From Microvirga ossetica (GTDB lineage: Bacteria; Pseudomonadota; Alphaproteobacteria; Rhizobiales; Beijerinckiaceae): 64,000 nt of DNA. The notes beneath the pieces were generated by a model, which was given only the letters and a program-made list of their open reading frames with translations, was not told the origin of the DNA and made no database searches. Positions within the stretch are counted from its first letter, which is position 1. Each line of letters starts with the position of its first letter. The position numbers were made by a program, and so were the translations under genes. The stretch lies in contig NZ_CP016617.1 in the NCBI RefSeq assembly GCF_002741015.1, positions 186,001-250,000 of the forward strand, written 5' to 3'. Shown one piece after another: positions 9,469-18,639 of this stretch.

Positions 9469-9980
9469 TAGGAGATATCCGCGGCCCACTTCTGGTTCGG
9501 GCGCTCGGCCGAGAAGTCCTGCTCGAGCAGGTTGGGCGCAATAGGAAAGGCGTGGTGGCTGTCGGTGGTGCGCTTGAAGCGGCGCTTCTGCCGGGCCTTG
9601 AGGCCGTTCTCGCGCATCAGTCGGGCCGTCCGACGGCGACCGATTGGCAGGCCCTGATCCTGGAGTTCGCGCGTCATCCGTGGGCTGCCATCGGTGCCAT
9701 GCGACTCTCGAAAGGCGGACCGGACATGGGCGAGCAGCACCCGATCGTCGCGCTGACGCTGGCACGCCGGACGACTTCGCCAGGCAAAGTACCCGCTCTG
9801 GCTCACCTCAAGAACCTGGCACAGGCGCTGGTGCGTGTTTCGCGTGATCGTGAGCAGCGATTTCGCGGCACCGTGAGCAACGATTTCAGAGGATCGTGAG
9901 CACCTTTTCGGAGGTGCCGGGAGCTTCGGCCGACAACTCAACCGGCTACGGGTGCCTCGTTCAACCCACGAGGAGGCCCG

Positions 9981-11519
9981 ATGCCAACCCAGAGATTGTC
10001 GATGCGCCGGATCCGAGAAGTACTTCGTTTAAGACATGTCCAAGGCCTGACCGAGCGCGTCATCGCGCGCACGCTGGGGATCAGCAATGGCGTCGTTCAT
10101 GGCTACCTGCGCCGCGCCCGTCTGGCAGGGCTGAGCTGGCCGCTGCCGGACGGGCTCGATGACGACGCGCTCGAACTCCTGCTGTTTCCGGCACCATCCT
10201 CGGCTCAGACCGATCGGCGCCCGGTCCCCGACTGGGTTTATGTCGAGAAGGAGCTGCGCCGGCGTGGCGTGACGCGCGTGCTGCTCTGGGAGGAATATCG
10301 CGCCGCCCATCCCGATGGCTTCGGCTACACCTGGTTCTGCACCACCTACGAGGCCTGGAAGGGGCGCGTTCGCCCAACAATGCGCCAGACCCACAGGGGC
10401 GGCGAGAAGGTGTTTGTCGATTTTGCCGGCGACACCATCGACGTCTTCGATCCGCTGACCGGCCAAGCCCATCCCATGAAGCTGTTCGTCGCCGCCATGG
10501 GCGCCTCCAACTACACCTATGCCGAGGCCTGCGCGAGCGAGAGCCTGCCGGACTGGATTGCCGTGCACGCCAACCTGTTTGCCTTCCTGGGCGGGGTTCC
10601 GAAGTTCGTGATCTGCGACAACCTCAAGGCGGCGGTGACCAATCCCGACCGCTACGATCCCGGCCTCAACCGCACCTATGCCGAGATGGCCGGCCATTAC
10701 GGCACCGCCATTCTCGCGGCGCGGCCGAGACGCCCGAAGGATAAGGCCAAAGTTGAGGTCGCGGTCCAAATCGCCCAGCGCTGGATCCTGGCCCGGCTGC
10801 GCAACCATCGCTTCTTCGCGCTCGCCGAGCTCAATCGCGCCATTCGCAGCCTGGTCGTCGAACTCAACGCCCGCCAGATGCGCGGCTTCGGCTCCAGCCG
10901 GGCCGAACTCTTTGCCGAGATCGACCGGCCCCGGCTGGGAGCGCTGCCAGACGAGCCCTACGTCTTCGCCCGCTGGAAGCGCTGCCGCGTCGCGCCGGAC
11001 TACCATGTCGAGGTCGACGGCCACTGGTACTCCGTGCCCTACCGCCTGATCCGGGAACTCGTCGACGTGCGCCTTGCCGGTGCGACGGTCGAGATCTTCC
11101 ACAAGGGCCAGCGGGTCGCCAGCCATGCCCGGGCGCCGAACCGGCGCGGCCACACCACCGTTGCCGAGCATATGCCGAGCGCCCATCGCCGCCACGGCCA
11201 GTGGACCCCACGAGGCCTGATCGCCGCCGGTGAACGGATTGGGCCCTCCGTCGCGGCTTTCTTCGAGGCGGTGATCGCCGACCGTCCACATCCCGAGCAG
11301 GGCTTCCGCACCTGCCTCGGCATCCTGTCGCTGGCCAGGAGCTATGGCGACACCCGCGTCGAGGCCGCCTGCCGGCGCGGCCTCCTCATCAAGGCACGCT
11401 CCGTCGCCTCGATCCGGTCGATTCTCAAGAATGGCCTCGACCGCGCCGTCGTTGACGAGACGCCCGACCACGAACCCCTGCGCCACGGCAACATCCGCGG
11501 CCAGGGTTACTTCCACTGA
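9981..11519 (+). CDS. istA: IS21 transposase IstA
   Basis: 512 aa. N-terminal HTH (LRLRHVQGLTERVIARTLGISNGVVHGYLRRA). The rve core has Asp in EKVFVDFAGDTIDVF, Asp in PKFVICDNLKAAV and Glu in RPKDKAKVEVAVQ. C-terminal Mu-transposase-like beta-barrel (YHVEVDGHWYSVPYRL). It is followed 18 bases later by istB. Length and motifs are complete, so it is probably functional. Confidence 0.92.
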   Translation: MPTQRLSMRRIREVLRLRHVQGLTERVIARTLGISNGVVHGYLRRARLAGLSWPLPDGLDDDALELLLFPAPSSAQTDRRPVPDWVYVEKELRRRGVTRVLLWEEYRAAHPDGFGYTWFCTTYEAWKGRVRPTMRQTHRGGEKVFVDFAGDTIDVFDPLTGQAHPMKLFVAAMGASNYTYAEACASESLPDWIAVHANLFAFLGGVPKFVICDNLKAAVTNPDRYDPGLNRTYAEMAGHYGTAILAARPRRPKDKAKVEVAVQIAQRWILARLRNHRFFALAELNRAIRSLVVELNARQMRGFGSSRAELFAEIDRPRLGALPDEPYVFARWKRCRVAPDYHVEVDGHWYSVPYRLIRELVDVRLAGATVEIFHKGQRVASHARAPNRRGHTTVAEHMPSAHRRHGQWTPRGLIAAGERIGPSVAAFFEAVIADRPHPEQGFRTCLGILSLARSYGDTRVEAACRRGLLIKARSVASIRSILKNGLDRAVVDETPDHEPLRHGNIRGQGYFH

Positions 11520-11537
11520 ACCCAGGAGACCCAACCG

Positions 11538-12299
11538 ATGCTGACCCATCCCACCCATGAGCGCCTGATCGCGCTTGGCCTGACCGGCATGGCCAAAGCC
11601 TTCGAGGAGCAGCGACGATTGCCCGATCTCGACGCTCTGTCCTTTGAGGAGCGCATCGGGCTGTTGGTCGACCGCGAAGCGGCCGAGCGCGACACCAAGC
11701 GTCTCACCGCGCGGCTCAAGTTCGCGGCGCTGCGCCAGAACGCCTGCGTCGAGGACGTCGATTGGCGAACCCCGCGCGGCATCGATCGCGCGGTCTTTGC
11801 CCGGCTGGTTGTTGGCGACTGGATCGACCGGCATGAGAATGTGCTGATTACAGGGGCGGCCGGCCTCGGCAAGAGCTGGATCGCCTGCGCGCTCGGCCAC
11901 AAGGCCTGCCGGGATAACCGCTCGGTGCTCTACCACCGCGTGCCGCGCCTGTTCGAGGCATTGGCGCTCGCGCGCGGCGACGGGCGCTATGGCCGCCTGC
12001 TCAAGGCCCTCGGTCGCGTACAGGTGCTGATCCTCGATGATTGGGGCTTGTCAGTGCTCACCGGGTCCGAGCGGCGCGATCTCCTGGAAATCCTCGACGA
12101 TCGTCACGGCCGCTCATCGACCATCGTCACGAGCCAGGTTCCCGTGGACGCATGGCATGACCTGATTGGGGATCCCACTCTTGGAGACGCAATCTTGGAT
12201 CGTCTTGTTCACAATGCCCACCGCCTTCAACTCGCCGGAGAAAGCATGAGAAAGCAGAACGCCAGAGCCCGCCCTCTTGACGGCGACCAAATCTCCTGA
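11538..12299 (+). CDS. istB: IS21 helper ATPase IstB
   Basis: 253 aa. An N-terminal IstB domain (RLIALGLTGMAKAFEEQ) leads to a DnaC-like AAA+ core: Walker A LITGAAGLGKSWIACALG, Walker B VLILDDWGL, and sensor region STIVTSQVPVDAWHDLIGDPTLGDAILDRL. It directs IstA to target DNA. Intact; AGGAG lies before the start at 11538. Confidence 0.92.
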   Translation: MLTHPTHERLIALGLTGMAKAFEEQRRLPDLDALSFEERIGLLVDREAAERDTKRLTARLKFAALRQNACVEDVDWRTPRGIDRAVFARLVVGDWIDRHENVLITGAAGLGKSWIACALGHKACRDNRSVLYHRVPRLFEALALARGDGRYGRLLKALGRVQVLILDDWGLSVLTGSERRDLLEILDDRHGRSSTIVTSQVPVDAWHDLIGDPTLGDAILDRLVHNAHRLQLAGESMRKQNARARPLDGDQIS

Positions 12300-12442
12300 C
12301 TCCATCACCCCATCGGTCGACGCGACCGCTCATGATCGCGTGAAATGCCTGCTCACGATCCCACGAAATGAGCGCTCACGATCCGCGAGATGCGCACGCT
12401 GGAGGGGGAATTCCGCTTTCGCCGCATCGATGAACGTGAACC

Positions 12443-12730
12443 TCATCGACTTCCCTCCTTGACGAAAAAAGCGGTGGCCTTCTTGAGGATGTCGCGCTCT
12501 TGGCGCAGCACCTCGTTCTCGCGGCGGAGGCGCTTGAGCTCGTCCACGATGTCCTCATTGGGCGGCGTGGCCGACGAAGGCCGCATATCCTGGTGCTCCG
12601 CCATCCAGCGCGCGAGCGTCGAACGGTTCACCCCAAGATCGTCGGCGATCGCGCGCTGGGAGCGCCCACTCGTCAAAACGAGGCGGACGGCCTCATCCTG
12701 AAACTCTCTCGTAAAACGGGTCTTCGGCAT
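12443..12730 (-). CDS. IS3-B OrfA
   Basis: 95 aa. An HTH_Tnp_1 domain (FTREFQDEAVRLVLTSGRSQRAIADDLGVNRSTLARWM) is followed by a leucine-zipper coiled coil (LKRLRRENEVLRQERDILKKA). The stop overlaps the OrfB start (ATGA, 12443-12446), usual for IS3 elements where the OrfAB fusion is made by frameshifting. Confidence 0.85.
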   Translation of the reverse strand: MPKTRFTREFQDEAVRLVLTSGRSQRAIADDLGVNRSTLARWMAEHQDMRPSSATPPNEDIVDELKRLRRENEVLRQERDILKKATAFFVKEGSR

Positions 12731-12769
12731 GGAGATCCTCCTGCTTCATCAGAAGCTCTCCATTTTTTC

Positions 12770-12912
12770 GATACTGCTGGCGAACTCGCTTCAGGGCTGC
12801 CGAGGCAGCTGCCAAGCTTCCGGAGTGGACAGCCGGCGCTCTGTATCCGAGCGCTGCAGGTCAGCCCTCCAGCTGCGAATGAAGCGGCAACATCGAATTC
12901 GCCAGCGGTATG
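12770..12912. repeat. Short IS1182-like inverted-end element (MITE-like)
   Basis: Ends ATACTGCTGGCGAACTCG (from 12770) and GAATTCGCCAGCGGTAT (ending near 12912) form an imperfect 18-bp inverted repeat related to the ends of IS1182-B. About 140 bp with no coding frame in between. TTTTTCG is found beside both ends (near 12763-12769 and 12914-12920), consistent with a 7-bp target duplication. Confidence 0.55.
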
Positions 12913-13186
12913 TTTTTCGAAGCAAGTCCAAGAAGCGCTCCCGCAGCCATTCGTCCAAGCCATCGAACGCCGTCCGGCGCACGGGCTTGCGGAACGCCAC
13001 AGGTCCGCCCTGGCGCAGATACCGCCGCACCGTGTTGCGCGCGCACCCGAATTCCCTAGCCAGCCGCTTGGCTCCCCAGCCAAGCCCATGCAGCCGCAGC
13101 ATCGCGGCCACCTCCTCAGCCTGAAGCATATCGTCTCCCCGCATCGTCCGCGACAATGCAGGATCCACTGAAACCCCAGTCGACAT
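12913..13186 (-). pseudogene. N-terminal fragment of an IS21 istA (IS21-B)
   Basis: The frame gives the IstA helix-turn-helix (MLQAEEVAAMLRLHGLGWGAKRLAREFGCARNTVRRYLR), then loses similarity at about 12920 where the short inverted-end element lies. Only about 75 of 500 residues remain. It differs from IS21-A, so it is a second IS21 lineage. Confidence 0.7.
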
Positions 13187-13238
13187 CTATTCCTCCTCTG
13201 CCAAGGAGGGGGCAGCTCTTCATTTCGTCAGGGGGCGC

Positions 13239-14907
13239 ATTGCCTCACGTTGAATGTTACCGGTAGCTTCGCCGTCCCGGACGGGATGCGTCATCTTTTG
13301 TCATCCTGGTTCGGGGATGGTGGATGGCAAGGCATCTCAGCATGGCAACACGCTCGGAATTGGTCGAAGCGATCATCGAGCGCTACCGATCAAGCGGCCG
13401 GGCGGACAAGCAGCACATCCTGGATGAGTTCGTTGCGGTCACCGGCTATCACCGCAAGCATGCAATCCGGGTCCTCTGTCGACCTGAGAAGAAGCCACCC
13501 GCCACCAGGCAATACGCCACCCGGTATGATGCCAGGGTGCGCGAGGCCCTGGTTGTGTTGTGGGAGGCGTCCGACCGTCTCTGCTCGAAGCGCCTGAAGC
13601 CGATGATCCCCATTCTGTTGCCGGCCCTGGAGCGACATGGCCGGCTCGATGTAGATGACGAGCTGCAGGGCAAGTTACTGACGGTCAGCACGGCCACGAT
13701 GGACCGGCTGCTGTCGCAGGTGCGCATCGTCGCTCGTGGCGGTCAGCGCCGTCGCGCCGGCATGAGTTCGGCGGTGCGCCGTTCGGTGCCGGTGCGCACC
13801 TTCGGCGATTGGAATGATCCTGTGCCCGGGTATGTCGAGGTCGACTTCGTGGCCCATTCCGGCACCTCGTCGTCCGGCAGCTTCGTCCAGACGATGGTTC
13901 TGACCGATATCGCCACGGGCTGGACCGAGTGCGTGCCGGTGCGCACGCGCGACGGCAGTCTTGTGATTGGGGCGATCCAGCAGGCCCGGTCGCTGTTTCC
14001 CTTCCCACTGCTCGGCGTAGACTTCGACAATGACAGCGCCTTCATGAATGAACTGGTGGTCTGCTGGTGCCGAGGCCAGGGGCTGGAGGTGACGCGGTCG
14101 CGTGCCTATCGCAAGAACGACCAAGCCTGGGTGGAGCAGAAGAACGGCGCCATCGTGCGCAGTCTGGTGGGCTATGGCAGGTTCGTCGGGGCAGAGGCGA
14201 CGGCCTCACTGGCCCGCCTTTACGCTGTGGTGCGTCTGCACGGCAATCTGTACCAGCCCTCGTTCAAGCTGCGGGAGAAGACCCGGATCGGGGCCCGCGT
14301 GATCAAGCGCTATCATGCGCCAGTTCCGCCTGCCGCCCGTGTGTTGGCTCATCCCAGCGTGAGCGAGACAGACAAAGAGCGGCTACGGGATCTGATAGAA
14401 GCATCGGATCCGGTCATGCTGTTTACCGGGATCCGCGTGGCCCAGGAAGAGCTTGGAAAACGGGTTGATCATCGCGGCCTGAACATCAAGCCCGAGGAAC
14501 CTGTGGCCATTGATCTTCAGCGCTTCGCTGCGAGCCTGAAGACGGCCTGGCAGGCCGGCGAGACCCGACCGACGCATCGACGGCCGTATCGGCGGACCAA
14601 GCCGTATCCGAAGCGGCCGAGCATGTTTGAGCCGCATGAGGCCCAGATCAAGGCATGGCTTGAGGCCGAGCCGGCGATCCCGGCGGCGACAGTGCTCCAG
14701 CGTCTCATGGATGCCGATCCGTCGCGCTTCCGGACGAAAAGCCTGAGGATGGTGCAAAAGGTTGTGAAGGCTTGGCGGGTTGACGTGATGGGACGGATCA
14801 TCCTCGACGGCGACTGGATCAAGCAGGTGCCCGCTTCTCCTCCTGCCGCGGGAGGAGAGATCGTCCGCTCCATCACGACGCCCGGTAACATTCTTCGGTG
14901 TGGCAAC
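13239..14907 (+). mobile_element. Integrase-core transposon of unassigned family
   Basis: Imperfect inverted ends share GAATGTTACCGG (13252-13263) and CCGGTAACATTC (14882-14893), with TTGCC outermost (left) and GGCAA (right). One large transposase gene fills it. It lies against an RTX gene scrap on the right. Confidence 0.65.
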
Positions 14908-14919
14908 AGGAGGGGTTAG
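13342..14919 (+). CDS. DDE integrase-core transposase
   Basis: 525 aa from ATG 13342 (another in-frame ATG is at 13324). N-terminal HTH-like region (RYRSSGRADKQHILDEFVAVTGYHRKHAIRVL). The rve core has Asp in YVEVDFVAHSG, Asp in LLGVDFDNDSAF and Glu in DQAWVEQKNGAIVR. The C-terminus is basic (RRPYRRTKPYPKRP). I recognise the architecture from proteins annotated as integrase catalytic domain transposases in rhizobia, but do not assign an IS family. The stop lies just outside the inverted repeat, so the last residues come from flanking DNA. Confidence 0.8.
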   Translation: MATRSELVEAIIERYRSSGRADKQHILDEFVAVTGYHRKHAIRVLCRPEKKPPATRQYATRYDARVREALVVLWEASDRLCSKRLKPMIPILLPALERHGRLDVDDELQGKLLTVSTATMDRLLSQVRIVARGGQRRRAGMSSAVRRSVPVRTFGDWNDPVPGYVEVDFVAHSGTSSSGSFVQTMVLTDIATGWTECVPVRTRDGSLVIGAIQQARSLFPFPLLGVDFDNDSAFMNELVVCWCRGQGLEVTRSRAYRKNDQAWVEQKNGAIVRSLVGYGRFVGAEATASLARLYAVVRLHGNLYQPSFKLREKTRIGARVIKRYHAPVPPAARVLAHPSVSETDKERLRDLIEASDPVMLFTGIRVAQEELGKRVDHRGLNIKPEEPVAIDLQRFAASLKTAWQAGETRPTHRRPYRRTKPYPKRPSMFEPHEAQIKAWLEAEPAIPAATVLQRLMDADPSRFRTKSLRMVQKVVKAWRVDVMGRIILDGDWIKQVPASPPAAGGEIVRSITTPGNILRCGNRRG

Positions 14920-15091
14920 TTTCTCAGTTCGGCCGACAGAGCTCCCCAGAAGCCAGTCGTTGCCGTTTCCTCCATCGAGCGTCACGGGCCCATACGTGAA
15001 GCGTGTGGAGGTCAGGTCGATCAAATCGTTTCCGGCTCCACCATTGATCTGCCGGACATTGATCAGGCGCGGAGTGTCATGACCTAACCTA
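14908..15091 (-). pseudogene. RTX calcium-binding repeat gene fragment
   Basis: The leftward frame contains INGGAGNDLIDLTS and LDGGNGNDWLLGSS, two hemolysin-type GGxGNDxL nonapeptide repeats that bind calcium in secreted type I substrates. It is cut on the upstream side by IS1380-1 (15092) and on the downstream side by the integrase-core transposon. Only about 60 residues survive and no other part is found beside it. Confidence 0.65.
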
Positions 15092-16703
15092 TCTAGCCCA
15101 TCGTATTCACCAGAGTTGGTCGGGATGATTTGATCTGCAGCGCGGGCGTGCGGATCCGCTGCGTTTCTTCCACCGCGGCGAGGTTTGGAACGTCGGAACG
15201 CGTTGGCGGAGAAGACATGGGGTGACCGGGGCGACAGCAGCCCCGTCGCTCAGGGCGAGGCCGCCCGGGGCTGGGGTGCCAGAGCGCTCGCAAGGCGGCG
15301 GAAGAGGTCGGCGTCCGGGCAACAGGAGGCAAAGGCCAGCCGGATGCGACTGGTGGTTTCCTGCACCCGCACGGCGATCTTGAGCAGGCGCAGCCGCAGC
15401 GTCACGAACTCCGCCCGGGCGAGATCGCGTGCCGCCGGGATGGCCTCCCGCACCGCCAGCATCAGCCAGTAGGCGGCCGTGTGCAGCACGAGCCGGACCT
15501 GGTTGGCCACGGCGCGCCGGCACGAGGTCCGGTCGGAGGCAAGTTGCGCCTTGTGGAACTTGATCCAGTTCTCGGCCTGGCCGCGGGCACAGTACAGGCT
15601 CTCGTAGACGACGCGTGGGCTGGTCCCGCTCAGGTTGGTGACCACAAAGCGGATGTCGAGCCCGAGGCGGGTCGCCTCGATGCGGGCAACCGCGCGACGC
15701 TCGCACGACCAGCTCTTGGCCCGGTGCGTCGTCTCGGCAAAGCCGCGAACGACCTCGCGATCCTCGATCGCCCTTTGAGTGCGCACCGCATCAGCGGTGT
15801 CCTGCACCTTGCTTGTGAGCGGCCGGCTACCGGCTCGCCCGAAGAGATAGCTGAGGCCGTTCTGCTCGCAGAAGTCCATGGCCTCGGGACGGGCCTAGTG
15901 GCTGTCGCCCTGGATCGTGATCTGCGTGGTCGGCCAGCGCGTGCGGATGCGGCGCACGAGGCGGCGTAGATGCGCTCGCACCTCGATGCCCGAGGGCGTC
16001 TTGCCGGGCCGCAGCACGACGGCGACCGGGCGGCCGGTGGCGCGGTCGTAGACATGGATGGGGAGAAAGCAGCGTTCGTCATAATGAGCGTTGAACAGCG
16101 ACAACTGCTGATGGCCGTGGACGACATCGCAGGTGTCGTCGATATCCAGCACCACGCCGTCCGGCGCGGTGGCATAGCTTTCCATCCATTGATCCACCAG
16201 AGCATAGGTCAACCGGATGGCATCGCGCAGGCTCGGGGCGTTCTCCAGGCGTGAGAGGGTTGGCTGCGAGGCCAGATCCGCCCCGGTTTCCGGCAAGTGC
16301 CCGCAGGCGAGCTTGAACGCCGGATCAGCGCGCAGCGGGCCGAAGTCGTTGCAGTCCTCATAGCCGCACGCGATGGCGAAGATGCGGGCCGGATCATGTC
16401 CGCCACAGCATGCCTGACGCGGGTCGGATCGCGCCGATCGGGGATGAAGCAGGCGAGCCGCTCGGCGATCCCGATCCGGCGCTCGGCCTGGGCCAGGATC
16501 ATGACGCCGCCGTCGGATGACAAGCGACCACCATCGAAAGCGGCGGTGATCTTCTTGCGGGACACGGCTGGAAACGAGAACGTCGCAGGTGTATCGTCCG
16601 GCATGGCGGGTGTGGCACAGTGCAATTGGTAGCAGGAGTTAGTCTCAGCAACTAAATCCTACGCTGCTTCAAGTGCTTAAGCTACATTCGCCAGCCCTCA
16701 TCA
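15092..16703 (-). mobile_element. IS1380-family element, copy 1
   Basis: Boundaries come from the limits of similarity with the inverted copy at 25632-27240: CTCTGGTGAATACGATGGGCTAGA at one end, TGATGAGGGCTGGCG at the other. Positions about 15405-16353 are identical to copy 2 apart from isolated differences at the margins; both flanks of that tract diverge. Confidence 0.8.
15250..16604 (-). pseudogene. IS1380-family transposase, copy 1 (frameshift plus amber stop)
   Basis: Start at 16604 (MPDDTPATFSF). KKITAAFDGGRLSSDGGVMILAQAERR is the typical IS1380 (DDE_Tnp_1) beginning. A one-base deletion near 16395 (GATCCGGCCC versus GATCCGCGCCC in copy 2) shifts the frame. A TAG at 15895-15897 after ITIQGDSH interrupts the segment that resumes ARPEAMDFCEQNG. 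The later part (RRAVARIEATRLGLDIRFVVTNL, LYCARGQAENWIKFHK) is otherwise intact. Confidence 0.85.
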
Positions 16704-16728
16704 GCCGCATAATGAATAAGAGTGACAG

Positions 16729-16884
16729 CTAGAGATGGTTCGCCAGCAGAGCCAGAAGAATGACGCTCACAAGAATAAGCAAAAGCAGCACGATGCGGCT
16801 CAGCCGTTCATGGCGAGCGAGACGGGCCTTGGCGACTTCGACCTTGCGGCGTTGCTCATCTCGTTCGGAAGGGGGAGGCGACAC
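16729..16884 (-). CDS. Short membrane-anchored protein
   Basis: 51 aa if started at GTG 16884. A charged amphipathic helix (ERDEQRRKVEVAKARLARHERL) is followed by one hydrophobic helix of about 20 residues rich in Leu/Val (IVLLLLILVSVILLALLA) and the end NHL. No strong ribosome-binding site is seen, and the upstream frame closes at a stop, so it could be the tail of a gene cut by the neighbouring transposon. Function unknown. Confidence 0.4.
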   Translation of the reverse strand: MSPPPSERDEQRRKVEVAKARLARHERLSRIVLLLLILVSVILLALLANHL

Positions 16885-17021
16885 GACACTGTTACGCTTT
16901 AGAATTGGACTAAATTTCTATCATCGGTTGTTTCTAGTAGTCTCGCGCGTACGTGAGAAGATTGTCCGCTATGTGGCAACCAAGTTGAAATGTCGCTTGA
17001 AGCGCAAAGTAGAGATGTCAG

Positions 17022-18362
17022 TCAGGCCGGGTGAGACGGAGCCTGGGGCGGCGGTGCGCAGACCGTCCGATCGGAGCGCCGGCGGCCCAGGCGTTTGGGT
17101 TTGGGCTGGGACTGGGCAACCTGCGCCAGGCGATCCGCGCGATCTTTCATCAGGCCGGCCTTCTGGCTCGAGCGGCGGGGGCCTGCACCAAGGCCAGATG
17201 GAACGGGCCGGGCGTCCTGCTGCTCCTTGATCCACGCCAGCACCTCGCCCAGCCGCTTGTTCTCGACAATCGCCGCATGATTGACCCGCTGCAGCTTGTC
17301 GAACGCCGCATAGGCCAGCGGCAGACCCTTCCAGCGGATCTCGAGCCGCCCATCGGGAAAGTCAAAGATCTCCACCAGCTGACCCACCAGTCGCGCCGTG
17401 ATATCAGTTGGATGCAACGTGAACTTCATCCGGTTGTAGTGCACGACCAACTGCCGGGAGACCCGCCGCGTCTCGCGCCAGCACAGGATATCGCCAAGAT
17501 CGTTCATCCCGTTCAATGGCCGGTGCAGATCCCGATCCCGCGCCGGCGGTCGGGCGAACTTGCTGTTGTAGCTCTCGATGAAGCCGGGCAGGAACGCATT
17601 GGCCGCCTCCAGATCGCTGATGCCGGCCAGCCGCAGCTCCTTCACCAGCCGGTCCGGCAAGGTCGCATGCGCGCGCTCGACCCGGCCCTTGGCCTGACTG
17701 GAGTTGGCACAGATGATGTCGATGTTCAGCTCCGCAAGCGCCCGGCCGAACTGGGTCATGCCATCGCCGCTGGCCGCCTCCTCCTTGCTGACCCGGAAGA
17801 TGGAATGCTTGTCGGAGTAGAACGCGACCGGCTTGCCGTGCGTGTCCAGATAGCGTCTGAGCACCTCAAAGTACGCAAAGGCACTTTCCGACGGCACGAA
17901 GCCGAGGGCCATCAGGCGGCTGGTGGCATCGTCCACGAACACCAGAAGCGTGCAGGGTGGGCCGCGATCCTCGAACCAGCGGTGCTCGCAGCCATCGATC
18001 TGGACCAGCTCGCCCAAATGCTCGCGACGGTGGCGCGGCTGATGAAAGCGCTTGCGCTCGGCGCGTGGCAACCAGAGCCCGGCTTGGATCATCCAGGTCC
18101 GCAGCGTCTCACGCGAGATCCGCAGAGCGTGGCGTTCCTCAAGCTTCTCAGCCGCCAGGGTTGGGCCGAAATCCGCATAATGCTGCCGTACCAAGCTGAC
18201 GGCATGCTCGCGCAGGACTTCCGGCAGACGATTGTTGGAGGGGCGGCCGCGCCGGCGATCGGCGATCCCGGCTGGACCGCTGTCGCGAAAGCGGCGCACC
18301 AGGCGGTAGACCTGACGCTCACTGACCCACAGCAGTTTGGAGGCAGCCGCTAGCGCAGGGCC
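17022..18362 (-). pseudogene. ISNCY (IS1202-like) transposase lacking its N-terminus (ISNCY-A)
   Basis: About 445 residues: remainder of the HTH (AASKLLWVSERQVYRLVRRFRDSGPAG), then the rve core with GELVQIDGCEHRWFEDRGPPCTLLVFVDDATSRL, a later Asp (VAFYSDKHSIFRV) and Glu (SSQAKGRVERAHATLPDRL), and a C-terminal domain. Upstream of 18362 the frame meets a stop and the first 20-30 residues expected for the family are missing. A related, more broken copy is at 48718. Confidence 0.8.
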
Positions 18363-18639
18363 TCATGCATAGGAGACAGGCCTGCGACGAAGCATATCAG
18401 GTGCCCTACCGCATGCGGAACTGTCGGGTATCCGGGGTTCCTTGCCGCGTGCCACGCGATGTCTCCTTCCAGATCATCGTTATGGCTCACACGAAATTCC
18501 AGACAGTACCGCCCGTTCAGGCCCAGACGATTAGGCTCCATACGATTTCTGGCTAAAAATCGCACTCGCAGCTCTACAGGATCGGAGCCCACCACCCATT
18601 GGTTCAAGCTGAATCGCCGATCTTAGGTTCAGATCTGCT
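18363..18639. other. Spacer without clear gene
   Basis: A leftward frame of 85 codons (18607-18350) overlaps the transposase remnant and has no recognisable motif or start signal. I regard it as non-coding. Confidence 0.4.

Larger units (their letters stand above)
9832..12396 (+). mobile_element. IS21-family element IS21-A
   Basis: 2565 bp. Ends TGCGTGTTTCGCGTGATCGTGAGC (left) and the similar right end TGCGCATCTCGCGGATCGTGAGC (reversed) are followed inward by further GATCGTGAGC-type repeats, typical of IS21. A 6-bp target duplication CGCTGG lies at 9826-9831 and 12397-12402. It sits in OrfB of IS3-B. Confidence 0.9.
7296..12446 (-). pseudogene. IS3-B OrfB (integrase-like), split into three pieces by two insertions
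   Basis: Pieces: 12446-12397 (MRFTFIDAAKAEFPLQR), 9831-9469 (LCQVLEVSQSGYFAW to NQKWAADIS) and 7753-7296 (YLWTNEGWLYLAVVLDLFARR to the end). Joining across one copy of each target duplication restores one continuous frame. Catalytic residues are Asp in KWAADIS, Asp in HHADRGSQY and Glu in [15 protein letters not shown], all present. The gene is inactive only because of the insertions. Confidence 0.85.
7278..12762 (-). mobile_element. IS3-family element IS3-B carrying nested IS1182 and IS21 insertions
   Basis: The outer ends TGGAGAGC (7278) and GCTCTCCA (ending 12762) are inverted. Removing IS1182-B (7754-9468) and IS21-A (9832-12396), plus one copy of each target duplication, leaves a roughly 1.2-kb IS3 with intact orfA and orfB. 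No duplication flanking IS3-B itself was found. Confidence 0.8.

Noticed and set aside
7980..9899. 639-codon rightward frame
   Set aside because: Antisense shadow of the IS1182-B transposase and IS3-B OrfB in GC-rich DNA; no domain recognisable.
10029..11936. 635-codon leftward frame
   Set aside because: Antisense shadow of istA/istB.
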